Assembly (NCBI GenBank): GCA_030323305.1
Contig: CP106741.1
Span: forward strand, 501,001 to 565,000
Direction: 5' to 3'
DNA from: Paenibacillus sp. CC-CFT747
GTDB taxonomy: Bacteria; Bacillota; Bacilli; Paenibacillales; NBRC-103111
Length of the DNA: 64,000 bases
Below the pieces are notes generated by a model that saw only the letters and a program-made list of their open reading frames with translations, did no database searches and had not been told where the DNA came from. The translations under genes were made by a program, and so were the position numbers. Positions 20,667 to 30,090 of this stretch are shown in pieces (the stretch's first letter is position 1; each line of letters opens with the position of its first letter).

Positions 20667-20705
20667 AAAAAGTAAACCGCTTACACCTTCTTGTCTATCA
20701 TAATC
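20667..20705 (-). promoter_or_regulatory. Promoter with LacI/CcpA-type operator for the sugar isomerase
   Basis: Minus-strand TAGACA, 17-base spacer, TACTTT. The near-palindrome GTAAGCGGTTTAC (plus coordinates 20672-20684) fills the downstream half of the spacer and the -10. Its AAGCGGTT core resembles cre and LacI-family operators. Confidence 0.5.
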
Positions 20706-20744
20706 CAACCCGTCCGAAAGGGGCAACCCTAAAGGGCTGTCCCG

Positions 20745-21536
20745 TTACAGCTCCCAGTCTTCGCGCAGCTGAAGATAAACGGCCACCAGATAGGCGGATG
20801 GGTCTTGAAACAGACGTTCGTGATGCTGCAGCTTCTCCGCGAGATAGCGGGCTATAGGAAGGGCAAGCTCGGACAGCCGCAGGGGACTCATTCCCGAGGA
20901 AAGGCTGTCGATCCAAGCGCTCAAAAGCACCCAGTCCTCCCGGGTAAAAGCCTGCCGGTCCGAATCATAGAGCACGACATGAGGAATGCGGCTCTCCCAC
21001 TGCTGCAGAACGGTGTCGGTCCGCTTGCGGTTTCTCAGCCGTTCCTTCTGCTGCTCGGCGACCACCATCGTACCGGCCACCATATCCCCGAGGCGCTTAT
21101 CCCGGGAGCTGAAGAGCATAACCGCCGCCCCGAGGAAATACCCGAACGGCAGAAAATCGAGAAGCCGGAACAGGTTGCGGATAATGATGGGAAGCAGTCC
21201 GGCGGAACGGCCGTCTTCCTGCAGAACGCGCAGGCCCATGATTCGCTTGCCGACAGTCTGGCCGCCCATGTAATATTCCATGACGATGAAATAACCGGCA
21301 TTCAGCACCGCCACAAGCAGAATCGCGATGGCCAGCGCATAATCGGCGGTCGATCCGAAGCCGCTCCTCCACCCCAGCCCGCCAAGGGCGGCGACGATAA
21401 TCAGGTTCGCGGCAAGGAGAAGGCCGGCGTCCACCACCTGGGCCATGGCGCGGCTGCCCACTCCCGCCGTCTGGTAATGGACCCGGACCTGTTCCGGGGT
21501 TAGAATGGTTTGTTCTTTCTGAAGGGAATCGTACAA
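20745..21536 (-). CDS. RDD family membrane protein
   Basis: 263 residues. The RDD domain (about 25-175) has three membrane segments, the Arg-Asp signature region GVGSRAMAQVVDAGLLLAAN, and TVGKRIMGLRVLQEDG; FSSRDKRLGDMVAGTMVV closes it. A soluble C-terminal helical domain follows. Divergent from the SpoIIM-like gene 61 bases away and part of the MoxR-DUF58 neighbourhood. Function of the family is poorly defined. Confidence 0.88.
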   Translation of the reverse strand: MYDSLQKEQTILTPEQVRVHYQTAGVGSRAMAQVVDAGLLLAANLIIVAALGGLGWRSGFGSTADYALAIAILLVAVLNAGYFIVMEYYMGGQTVGKRIMGLRVLQEDGRSAGLLPIIIRNLFRLLDFLPFGYFLGAAVMLFSSRDKRLGDMVAGTMVVAEQQKERLRNRKRTDTVLQQWESRIPHVVLYDSDRQAFTREDWVLLSAWIDSLSSGMSPLRLSELALPIARYLAEKLQHHERLFQDPSAYLVAVYLQLREDWEL

Positions 21537-21597
21537 TCGCCTCCCCGCCTTTCCGAAAATATGGTAACCTTAGCTTTAGTCAAAGGAGGCGTATTTT

Positions 21598-22566
21598 TTG
21601 GATATTCCATCCTTCGTCAAACGGAATAGACCGCTCTGGAGAGAGCTTGAGGAGCTTCTCCCGCTTGCCGAAAAACGAAGCCGCATGAAAGCGGCGGATA
21701 TCGACCGCCTGACGGAGCTTTATCAGACCGCCTCGTCTCATCTGGCCGCGATGCAGGCCACCCATCCCGGGGACGAGCGCACCGCTTACCTGAATCACCT
21801 GGTAGGCCGCGCCCACAACGCCGTTTACCAGGAAAGCGCGAGAAGCCGCGGACGGCTGTCGGCCTTCTACCTCCACCGGTTCCCTCAAATGATCGGGGAG
21901 AGAGGGCCTTTTGTCCTCCTGGCGCTCTTCCTCTTCGTTCTTGGAGGCTTATCGGGGTTTCTCGCCGTGCAGGCGGATCCCCTTAATCTGAACAGTATCC
22001 TCCCTCCGTCCATCGCGGAAGGCATCCATCCGGAAGAGACCGATCAACCGCGCGGCGACCTGCACAGCCCACTGGTGTCCACCCAGATCATGACGAACAA
22101 TATCCGGGTCGCCGTCCTGGCCTTCCTGAGCGGAGTGACACTCGGGATCGGCACGGTGTATCTGCTCGTCTACAACGGGGTGCTGGTCGGGGCGCTCGCG
22201 GCCGTGTTCCTGCAGGCGGGGCGAAGCTATGTATTCTGGGCTTACATTCTCCCTCACGGGGTTATCGAGCTTACGGCGATTTTTATCGCGGGAGGATCAG
22301 GCTTGTTCATGGGCTACCGGATGTTCGTTCCAGGTCCTTACTCCCGCAAATACCGGTTTCAGCAAACGGCCAAGGAATCGGCCCTGCTCCTGCTCGGCAC
22401 CCTTCCTCTGTTTGTGGCGGCGGGCGTCATTGAAGGCTACCTGACCCCGTCGACCCTTTCCCTGGAAGGAAAGTATCTGGTGGCCGGGGTCACCCTTCTG
22501 CTGCTCGCCGTCTATTATCTCTACGGCCGGTACCGGCTCGATAAGAGCGCCGCCGCTAGTGCCTGA
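21598..22566 (+). CDS. Stage II sporulation protein M-like membrane protein
   Basis: 322 residues. TTG start at 21598 with AAAGGAGG upstream. The soluble N-terminal helical part (about 1-100) is followed by five or so membrane helices (FVLLALFLFVLGGLSGFLAV, then VAVLAFLSGVTLGIGTVYLL, then AYILPHGVIELTAIFIAGGS). It matches the SpoIIM/DUF95 family that regularly accompanies RDD, MoxR and DUF58 genes. The final residues SAAASA and the TGA stop lie at and in repeat copy C. Confidence 0.88.
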   Translation: MDIPSFVKRNRPLWRELEELLPLAEKRSRMKAADIDRLTELYQTASSHLAAMQATHPGDERTAYLNHLVGRAHNAVYQESARSRGRLSAFYLHRFPQMIGERGPFVLLALFLFVLGGLSGFLAVQADPLNLNSILPPSIAEGIHPEETDQPRGDLHSPLVSTQIMTNNIRVAVLAFLSGVTLGIGTVYLLVYNGVLVGALAAVFLQAGRSYVFWAYILPHGVIELTAIFIAGGSGLFMGYRMFVPGPYSRKYRFQQTAKESALLLLGTLPLFVAAGVIEGYLTPSTLSLEGKYLVAGVTLLLLAVYYLYGRYRLDKSAAASA

Positions 22567-22603
22567 TCCGCGAAAGGAAGTTCAGCACCGGATAATGCAC
22601 TAA
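22556..22603. repeat. Stop-codon-anchored inverted repeat, copy C (short form)
   Basis: 48 bases, CTAGTGCCTGATCCGCG at one end and CCGGATAATGCACTAA at the other, with a residual GGAAGTTC block. It contains the TGA of the SpoIIM-like gene (22564-22566, plus) and the TAG of the DUF58 gene (22600-22602, minus), so both convergent genes stop inside it. Confidence 0.8.
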
Positions 22604-24033
22604 AGCGCGTCCCGCGCTTTCTTCTCCAGGTAGAAGGTAACAGCTTCCAATGCGAGCCGGTCGGCCGGGACGTCCAGCACGGTGATGCCGCGGGCCGTCA
22701 TCCTCTGCCGGTACTCGCGGCGGTCCGCCGAGAACTTGTGCGCCAAGCTCTGGATATAGGCCGTCCGGCCGTCCTCCGCCGCAATCCGGCTCCACCGGTG
22801 AAGGAGCGGATCCTGCAGGGAAAGGAGCAGCAGGTTCCCCTTCAGCCGCCCTGCATAAAAGGGAGCTCCCGGTCGGTCAAGTAGTTCTCCATGTCGGAGA
22901 AGAGCACCGCGAAGGTGCGCTTCTTCAGGCGGAGAAGCAATTGCCCGAGAGCCGTTCCGAAGCTCGTTTCCACAAACTCGGGCTTCAGGTCGTATACCGC
23001 TTCCGTCAGCATCTGCAGGTGAGCGAGCCCGCGGCCGGGAGGAACGAAGGCCTTCACCCGGCTCGAGAAAGCGAGAAGCGCCACCTGGTCGCCCTGCTTA
23101 AGGGCGACAGCCGCCAGCGCAAGGGCGGCTTCGAGGGTGCGGTCGAGCTTCACCTGTCCTTCCAGCTCGACTCCCATTCTTCTGCCGCAATCGATGAGCA
23201 GCGTGACGATTTTGCCCTTCTCCGGCTGGTAGAGGTTCGTCATGAGCTTGGCCGTGCGGGCCGACGCCTTCCAGTTGATGTGGCGGGGCTCATCCCCTGC
23301 ACGTACTCCCTCACCTGGGAGAAATCCGAGCCCCCGCGGTGCTTGCGGAATAGCCGGGTTCCTTCCAGGATGAGAGCATTCTGCATGGACCCGAGCACCC
23401 CGCGCACGTTCGAAAGGTCGGGGTAGATGCGGAGCTCACTCCGATGCTCGAGCACCGTCTGCTTCTTCCACAGTCCCAAGCCGCCCCCGTAGCGGATGGA
23501 AACGCAGCGGAAAAGATAGCGACCCCGCTCCCCCGCCCGGGTCGAATAGGGTAGAACCAGGTGCCTTCCTTCCAGCCGTCCTCTCACCACCGGGAAGCCC
23601 TCCGCCTCCCGGGAGTTTTTCCCGGCCGTTCTGTCCGTTCTGTCCACTCTGTCCGGTCCTTCCGGCGCTCCCGCAAAGATAACGGGAAGGTCGTCAGCCA
23701 CCTCCACCTGAAGCCGCCGGGGCTTCTCCGTCATGACCACGAGGCGGATCTCCAGGTCCTCCCCCACCTCGGCCTTCTCCGGGATCTCCCGCTTCACTGT
23801 CCACTCCCTTCTTGCCGGCAGCAGGGCAAGGTCGATCCCCCGGCCAGGAGAAGAAGGCCGTTGTACAGCCAGAAAACGGTCATGCCGAGGCCAGCGGCAT
23901 AACCCGCCGCCAGGGCCGCGCTTCCGAGTGCGGCGAGAAGAGCGAGCCGGGGAGTCGGAACAATCGAGTGCGACCCGAACGCTCTATCGAGGAACCGGTA
24001 CAGCGGCAAGCGTTTCCTGGATGATGTGGTCAC
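22600..24033 (-). CDS. DUF58 domain-containing protein (three frame breaks)
   Basis: About 478 residues. GTG start with GGGAGGGACCA upstream. Two N-terminal TM helices (ALLAALGSAALAAGYAAGLG, then VFWLYNGLLLLAGG), a beta-rich region, then the DUF58 core REYVQGDEPRHINWKASART and a vWA-like half with LLIDCGRRMG and FAVLFSDMENYL. Breaks are at CCCCC 23837-23841, CCCC 23294-23297 and AAAA 22857-22860; adding one base at each gives a full-length family member ending YLEKKARDAL. Overlaps moxR by about 50 bases. Expected to work with the MoxR ATPase. Confidence 0.85.
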
Positions 24034-24904
24034 TGGTCCCTCCCTCCAGTTCCGTCTGGGGATTAAGCAGGAGGCGGTGCCTAAGCGCCGGCAGGGCCAC
24101 GAGCTTGATGTCGTCCGGCGTGACGTAGGTTCGGCCTTCCATAAGGGCCCACGCCTTGGCCGCCATCATCACGGCAATGCCTGCCCGGGGACTCGCCCCG
24201 AGCTGGACCCGTTTCGACTCCCGGGTCCGCCGGATGATGGCCGTGATGTACCCGATCAGCGAGTCCTCGACGATCACCCCGGACAGCTCCTTCCGCAGCG
24301 CCCGGATCTCCTCCAGGCTCAGCACCTGTTGGACCGGTTCCTCCCGCTCTTCATGGAACGGAACATGCCCGCGTAAAATTTGCTTCTCCGCCTCTTCTCC
24401 GGGGTAGTCCAGCACAAGCTTGAACAGAAACCGGTCGAGCTGGGCCTCCGGCAGCGGATACGTCCCTTCGTATTCCACCGGATTCTGAGTGGCGATAACA
24501 AAGAACGGATCGGGAAGCCCGTAGGTGGTTCCCTGGATGGTCACCTGCCTCTCCTCCATCGCCTCCAGCAAAGCGGCCTGTGTCTTCGGGCCCGAGCGGT
24601 TGATTTCGTCCGCCAGCAGAATGTTGGCGAACACCGGTCCGCGGACCGTCGTGAACGCATTGTCCCTCAGGTTAAAAATGACGCTGCCCGTAATATCCCC
24701 CGGCATCAGATCCGGGGTAAACTGGATGCGCCGGTAATCGCCTCCGGTAAGACCGGCGAGCGTCCGGGCCATGCGCGTTTTGCCGAGGCCCGGCACGCCT
24801 TCGAGCAGGACGTGACCGCCGGCCAGCATCGCGGCCGCCAGCAGGCGGACGTTGCGCTTCTGCCCGTACAGCTTCTCCTCCATCGCTTCCAGCAGCTTCT
24901 TCAT
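23984..24904 (-). CDS. MoxR family AAA+ ATPase
   Basis: 306 residues from ATG 24904 (GGAGGGAAGGGACGA upstream); the longer open frame upstream is antisense-like GC-rich sequence. Walker A LEGVPGLGKT, Walker B NILLADEINRSGPKTQ, sensor 1 FVIATQNPVEYEGTYPLPEA and the C-terminal lid ASPRAGIAVMMAAKAWA. MoxR ATPases act as chaperones or modulators of vWA-domain partners; here the DUF58 protein downstream is the probable partner. Confidence 0.93.
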   Translation of the reverse strand: MKKLLEAMEEKLYGQKRNVRLLAAAMLAGGHVLLEGVPGLGKTRMARTLAGLTGGDYRRIQFTPDLMPGDITGSVIFNLRDNAFTTVRGPVFANILLADEINRSGPKTQAALLEAMEERQVTIQGTTYGLPDPFFVIATQNPVEYEGTYPLPEAQLDRFLFKLVLDYPGEEAEKQILRGHVPFHEEREEPVQQVLSLEEIRALRKELSGVIVEDSLIGYITAIIRRTRESKRVQLGASPRAGIAVMMAAKAWALMEGRTYVTPDDIKLVALPALRHRLLLNPQTELEGGTSDHIIQETLAAVPVPR

Positions 24905-26029
24905 TCGTCCCTTCCCTCCTTCTCGATTCGGCGGATCAGCTCGCCGGCCTCCCGCGTCCGCTCCACGAACGCCTGGACGCCCCTGTCGGGGCCGGGCTCC
25001 TGCAGCAGCCGCGCGAGCCGCTCCGCTTCGGGCTCCGACCAGCGCAGGCGGGCGGCCTCCGCCGCTTCCTGCGGCGTCGCGCCCGGGCGCAGGCCCCAGC
25101 GCTCGTCGAGCAGCTGGCGCAGAAAGCGCTGCTGGTGCCCGAGCGCCTCGGCCCGTGACCCGAGGCGCTCGTACCAGCCGGCTGCGGCCAGCAGCGTCTC
25201 GTCGCTGCGGCGGACGGTCCACTCGCGGGGCGTGTAGACCGGGCCGAAGCGCTTGCCGCGCAGCCAGAGCCAGAGCAGGAGCGCCGCGGCGAGCTGCAGA
25301 CCGGCCAGCACCAGCCAGGCCGGATAGACGGCGAGCAGGCCGGGCTTCGTGCGGTAGCCGTGGTGGGCTTCGTCCACCAGGACGGTGGACCAGCCCCCGG
25401 CCATCAGCGGCCAGACCAGGTCAAAATGCGATTCCTTCGCAATTTGGCCGTTGGTCAGCCACTCGGGGGCGAGCACCACCGTCAGGCTGCCGCGGCCGGC
25501 CGGCTGACGGCTCGCGAGCACGCCCGCCTCGTCGCTCAGCAGCACTTCCGCCTCCCGGGCCGGGAGGAGCCGGTCCGCCGTCTCGACCCGGGCTTCGGCG
25601 TCCGTTCCGGCCGGCACTCCGGGGCCGGTCACCCGTCGGAGCTCACCCGGAGCGGACCGGCTGATGCCGGAAGCCGCTACCTTCGCGACACTCCAGGTGG
25701 ACCAGCCGTCGGGGGACCGGTGGAAGAGAAGGAAGCCGTTCCCCCGCTCTACCCAGCGGAGCAGGCGCTCCTTCTCCTCCTTCGTCACCCCGGCCGGCTG
25801 AACGGCGACCAACAGATGGCCGGTTCCCTCGGGAAGCCGGTCCCAGCCGAGCCTCCATTCCTTCACCTGGGGCCCCCGCTCCTGCAGCAGCTCTCTCCAG
25901 GCCTTGATCCCGTCGGCATCGGCCGAGAAGGACAGGTAGGCCGGAAGATTGCGCGTGGCCGGCTGGACTACCCAGAAGCCGAGCAGCACTGGCCGCAAGC
26001 CCCGCATACAGCTTAGGGAACCTTCGCAT
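24901..26029 (-). CDS. DUF4350 domain-containing membrane protein (one frame break)
   Basis: About 377 residues. The start is ATG 26029 with AAGGAGGACGCC upstream, giving MRRFPKLYAGLAAS. A base is missing near 25985-25995, after which LLGFWVVQPATRNLPAYLSF continues an N-terminal TM/extracellular start. The central domain LLVAVQPAGVTKEEKERLLR resembles a Rossmann-like GATase fold. One TM near residue 270 (LAVYPAWLVLAGLQLAAALL) precedes a cytosolic helical tail. It overlaps moxR by 4 bases and the DUF4129 gene by 17 bases. Confidence 0.78.
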
Positions 26030-26657
26030 AGGCGTCCTCCTTCCGGCCGACGGCTTGCTCCGCCCATTCGCGGATGGAGGCGCAGCTGTCAGGGCCGGCC
26101 TCCTCCCGTCCGTACCAGACTCTCTCAAATAGGCGGGAGCAGTCCCGGTAGAGCGGGGAGAGCGAAGGAGCGGTCTCCTCCAGCTCCCCGGCGTAATCCC
26201 AATTCGTTTTCCATTTCTCTACCCGGATTAGCTCCTTCTCGTTCAGATAGAACAGCAGGGCCAAATAGAAAGCCCTCACCCCTTCTCTCCACTCGCCGGC
26301 TCTCTCCTTCTCCTCCGCCAGCTTCCAGTAATGCCGGTACGACCGGTCTTCGCCATCCGCCGGAAAATAAGAGTAGCCCGGCCAGGCGCCCTTTCGCACA
26401 AGCTGCCTGGAGAACCAATAAACGGCATAGCCTGCCAGGGCCACCAAGAGGACCAGCAGGATATCATTCAGGAAAGAAGCGGTGCCCTGCGGCAGGGTGA
26501 CGTCCGGAAAGTGCTTGCGCAGCCACCGGACAACCGGCTTCAGTCCGTCCAGCAGGAAGGAGCCTCCGTCCCCCTGCTCATACGCCCGGTATTCCTTCCC
26601 CGCCAAAATCTCTTCCAACCGCTCCCGGTCTGGGGCTGCGGAATCCGGCTGGATCAT
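26013..26657 (-). CDS. DUF4129 domain-containing protein
   Basis: 214 residues. One TM (about 65-85, FLNDILLVLLVALAGYAVYW) and a cytosolic C-terminal DUF4129 segment with REGVRAFYLALLFYLNEKEL and KTNWDYAGEL. This is the usual companion of MoxR, DUF58 and DUF4350 genes. It overlaps the upstream membrane protein gene by 4 bases, so the operon is translationally coupled. Confidence 0.85.
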   Translation of the reverse strand: MIQPDSAAPDRERLEEILAGKEYRAYEQGDGGSFLLDGLKPVVRWLRKHFPDVTLPQGTASFLNDILLVLLVALAGYAVYWFSRQLVRKGAWPGYSYFPADGEDRSYRHYWKLAEEKERAGEWREGVRAFYLALLFYLNEKELIRVEKWKTNWDYAGELEETAPSLSPLYRDCSRLFERVWYGREEAGPDSCASIREWAEQAVGRKEDAYAKVP

Positions 26658-27842
26658 TTCTCCTCATCCGGCCGGCGGCCGGCTTCCGGTTCCCGGCCGT
26701 CCTTGCGTTCCGGCTCCGCTTCCGGCTCGCCAGGGCGCCCGTTTGGGCTGTCTCCTAGGGAATCCGAAAGGGGTCGTTCCAATTGTCGCTCTCTATAGGA
26801 ATCCTCGACCGGACGTGCCTGTTCCCCTTCCCCGCGGCTTACCCCGAACGGGTCCGCAGGCTCCCGGTCTCCGTAGGGAGCTCCTGCGCCTCCTCCATAA
26901 ACCGTACTCTGGATAAGCCTTTCCAGACCGGCTCCGTCCGACCGTACGGTCAAGTCGAAATAACTGACCGCATAAGGAACTAGCCACAGCGGGAAGAGAA
27001 CCAGGGTTAAGAGCGTCTGCAGCAGCTGACCGGCCAGCCCGCCGCCGACCGCCGCTCCGATCACCAGACCGAACACCAGCGTAAAGACATACATGATAAT
27101 CCCCAGTACAAAATACATGAAGAACAGGCGCCAGAAGCTCCCGCGCGTCAGTCTCCAGCTCCGGCCGAGTCCGGGCGCTTCTTCCCCAGTGCCACGGAAG
27201 GAAGGTAATAGCCCCAACGGATCGTAAAGAAGAAGATGCCGATAGAAAGTGCCGCAAAGATAAGAAACATAAACAGAACGGCCGCCCCTATTCCGCCCGA
27301 GCTTCCGAGCAGATTGCCGGCGGTTCCCAAGACGACGGCCACAATCACGATCCCGATCACAACCGCTAGGTAGATGCCCAGCATGCATAACCCGAAGAGA
27401 AGGCTGCTCCCGAGCAGGGCGCCGAATCGGCGGAAGGATTTTTTCAACAGCTCCCCGATGGAGGTCCCTTCCTCTCCGTAAAGGACCGCCCGTACGAGGT
27501 GCACGACCGAGGAAACGGCGACCGGCATCAAGCCGAACATGAAGAGGGGCAGCGCCAAAAGGTAAACAGCAGCACCCGGCCGATGGCCTCCGGAGCCACA
27601 ACCTGGTTCGCCGCCCCTCGGCTCAAAATGTCCTCGACGGACGCCCCCGACTGGATCTCGCTTATCCAGGAAGCCGAGTCCCCGGCGACGGACGTGCCCA
27701 GGAGCAGATGGTATAGCAGGTAGAACGGTCCGAACAAAATAAGGCCGATCATAAATAAGGTAACGAAATGCTTACGGTACAGCTGGAAGCTCCGGTCCAG
27801 CAGCTTGCCGATGCCTGCCGGCTGAAGCGGCGTGATTTCCAT
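26654..27842 (-). CDS. Multispanning membrane protein, glycerophosphodiester-phosphodiesterase membrane-domain type (two frame breaks)
   Basis: About 397 residues. N-terminal EITPLQPAGIGKLLDRSFQL followed by six or so TM helices, typical of the GPDPase membrane-domain family; there is no catalytic phosphodiesterase domain. The last 95 residues are hydrophilic and Glu/Arg/Gly/Pro-rich, probably disordered. Breaks at AAA 27564-27566 and CCCC 27184-27187 are repaired by one base each. First gene of the minus-strand cluster that continues DUF4129, DUF4350, MoxR, DUF58. Confidence 0.75.
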
Positions 27843-27967
27843 CTCTTTGTCCTCCTCTAGTCGGGTATAAGGCTAAAGAATAAATTTCCTGCCCTATTAT
27901 ACACTAAAGTATTCTTACCCTGGCAATCTTTATCAGCATCAGCTTATCCTTTTCTGGAATAAAACGT

Positions 27968-28014
27968 AAAAAACCCCTTCATGCGGGCCGTTCAGCCTCT
28001 CTTTTGAAGGGGTT
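27968..28014 (-). terminator. Terminator of the iol operon
   Basis: Minus-strand GAACCCCTTCA / TGAAGGGGTT stem with a 23-base loop followed by TTTTTTAC, 13 bases after the LacI-family gene. Confidence 0.85.
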
Positions 28015-28026
28015 CTCTACTTTGGA

Positions 28027-29039
28027 CTAATGCGGGGCGGAGGCGGTGGAGCGGCGGGCCTTCAGCTCCGGCTTCAGGACCACCCGCTGCCTCGCGGCCT
28101 CCCGGCTCTGCAGGCAGGCCGCCAGCCGGTCAAACGCGAGCCGGCCCATCTCTTCCATCGGCTGGGCCACTGTCGTAAGCGGCGGGTCGGTGACCGAGGC
28201 CAGAATCGTGTCGTCGAAGCCGACGATCGACAGCTCCTCCGGCACTGCAACTCCTGTCTCCTTGGCCGCTTGAAGCGCTCCGATCGCCAGCAGGTCGTTA
28301 CAGCAGAAGATCCCCGTCGGGCGCTCCTCCGGCGGCAGGGCGAGCAGCTCCAATGCCCGCCGCTTGCCATCCTCCACCTTGTACTCGCAGACGGCAATTC
28401 GTTCCTCCTCCAGGGCGATCCCGGCCGCGGACAAGCCTTCCCGGAAGCCCCGGATCCGCTCCCGGGAAGAGCTGACCTTGCGGCTTTCGGCCAGCACCGC
28501 CAATCTCCGGTGGCCAAGCGAAACGAGATGCTCCGCGGCCAGCCGGCCGCCGGTCTCGTCATCCGTCACGACCGTGTCGACGGATAGCGCCGGCGCCTCG
28601 CGCGCAATCATGGTGAGCGGAACGCCATTGGCCTGAAGACGGCGAAGGATGTCGAGATCCTCGACTCCCGTACCGATGATGATGCCGTCGACGCTTTTTT
28701 GCTGAAGCAGGGTTAAATACCGCTCCACCCGCTCATCCCGGTTGTCGGTGCTGCAAATAATGACGCTGTAGCCCTCCTGATGCGCCCGGTCCTCCACCGC
28801 CCTCGCGATCTCCGCAAAAAGGGGTTGGAGATGTCCGGAATGAGCATGCCTACCGTATAAGTCTGCTTCCCCATCAAGGCGGAGGCGATGACACTCGGCT
28901 GGTACTGCAGCCTTTCCATAATTTCTAATATTTGCTCCCGCCGCTTCCGGCTGACCTTGCCCTTGCCGTTAATGGCGTTCGACACGGTCGCAATCGATAC
29001 CCCGGCCTCTTTGGCTACATCGTAAATGGTTGCTTTCAT
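28027..29039 (-). CDS. LacI-family transcriptional regulator (one frame break), probable iol regulator
   Basis: About 337 residues. The N-terminal HTH is MKATIYDVAKEAGVSIATVS followed by NAINGKGKVS. The break at AAAAA 28816-28820 joins ISNPFF to AEIARAVEDRAHQEGYSVII. The periplasmic-binding-protein-like sensor has VDGIIIGTGVEDLD, IFCCNDLLAIGALQAAKETG and SIVGFDDTILASVTDPPLTT. It is the last gene of the inositol cluster. Bacillus subtilis uses the DeoR-type IolR instead. The palindromic operators upstream of iolD have the AAGCGCTT core expected for a LacI-family protein, so local repression is likely (inference). Confidence 0.85.
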
Positions 29040-29162
29040 CGCTCTTGTCCGAAATCTCCTTTGCCTCTGTCCCTGGCCTAAACGGCGGTCGGGCCGCCTC
29101 CGGAATGGGAAGCGGCCCGACTTTCTTCCGCCCGTCCAAGGGGCTGTTCTCCCGGTTATCTC

Positions 29163-29239
29163 CTACTGCTATTATGCCGATAGAGAGAGGAAGTTGCAAA
29201 CCTTTACTCGCCAGCAGAGTTGCCGGATAAGACACCAGG
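29163..29239. repeat. Stop-codon-associated repeat, copy G (diverged)
   Basis: Minus-strand GGTGTCTTATCCGGCAACTC then TGCTGGCGAG matches the copy D stretch GTGCCTTATCCGGTAACTTT then GTTGGCGAG with few changes. The far end, GCAACTTCC..CGGCATAATAGCAGTAG, is degenerate. The left part is translated as the last residues of IolB and contains its TAA. Confidence 0.6.
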
Positions 29240-30041
29240 AGGCGTCATAATCCAGCTGTGATCCGGGTCGTTATGGAACTTCCAGGTCCGGTGCGGGCCC
29301 GCCATCACATTCAAATAGTAGACATCATAGCCCGGAGGCGCCCCGACTGGATGGTACCCGCGCGGCACGAGGACGGCTTCCCCGTCACGCACCACCAGTG
29401 TTTCATCGAGCGAGCGGTCATCCGTATACACCCGCTGGATGGCAAAGCCTTGGCCGGGATCCACCCGGAAATAATAGGTTTCCTCCAGGAAAGATTCGTC
29501 CGGAAGGGCATCCCGGTCGTGCTTGTGAGGCGGGTAGCTCGACCAGTGGCCGTTCGGGGTGAACACCTCGACCACGAGCAGGCTGTCCGCCGGCTCGCCC
29601 TCCGGCAGAATGTTATGAATCTGCCGCTCCAGGTTGCTGTAGCCGCGCGTTTCGGTCCCTACGTCTCCCGGCGAAATGAGCCGGGCGGCATGCGTTCCCT
29701 TCCCCGGCGCGGAACAAACCGCGAGCTCCAGCTCCGTAACCGCCGTCACGCGGTAATGGTCCCCGTTCGGAACGTAGACGGAGCAGGGGGCTTTTTCTCG
29801 AAAATGCTCATCCGGTCGCCCACGTTCTCCCAAGCTTCCCGGGCCGTCGCGACATCCGCCCGGCCGCTCAGCAGAACCAGGCAAACCTCCCGGTCCCCGG
29901 TTTCCCGGCGTATGGTCTCTCCGGGGAAAGCCGGAGCACCTCGAAGCCCACATACTCCCACCCGGCGGATTCGGGGGTAATGTTCATCAGCCTTCCTTCC
30001 GGACCGGGCTGTTGGGCCGGCGATACGATCAGGTTGGACAT
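29204..30041 (-). CDS. iolB: 5-deoxy-glucuronate isomerase (two frame breaks)
   Basis: About 279 residues. Converts 5-deoxy-glucuronate to 2-deoxy-5-keto-gluconate in inositol degradation. Bicupin features are visible: RGYSNLERQIHNILPEGEPA, VVEVFTPNGHWSSYPPHKHD with metal-binding His, LEETYYFRVDPGQGFAIQRV and VPRGYHPVGAPPGYDVYYLN. Start ATG 30041 has GAGGTG upstream. Breaks near 29921 and at TTTTT 29792-29796 are repaired by one base each. The C-terminal residues after MTPPG are encoded by repeat copy G. Last catabolic gene of the operon. Confidence 0.9.
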
Positions 30042-30090
30042 GGTGCGCACCTCGTTTCGGTAGTATTCCGGCGGTCAGGCCGGATGCCTT

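Noticed and set aside
25005..25222. N-terminal extension of MoxR with an Arg/Ala/Gly/Pro-rich sequence
   Set aside because: It overlaps the DUF4350 gene in another frame, and a good ribosome binding site sits directly before ATG 24904.
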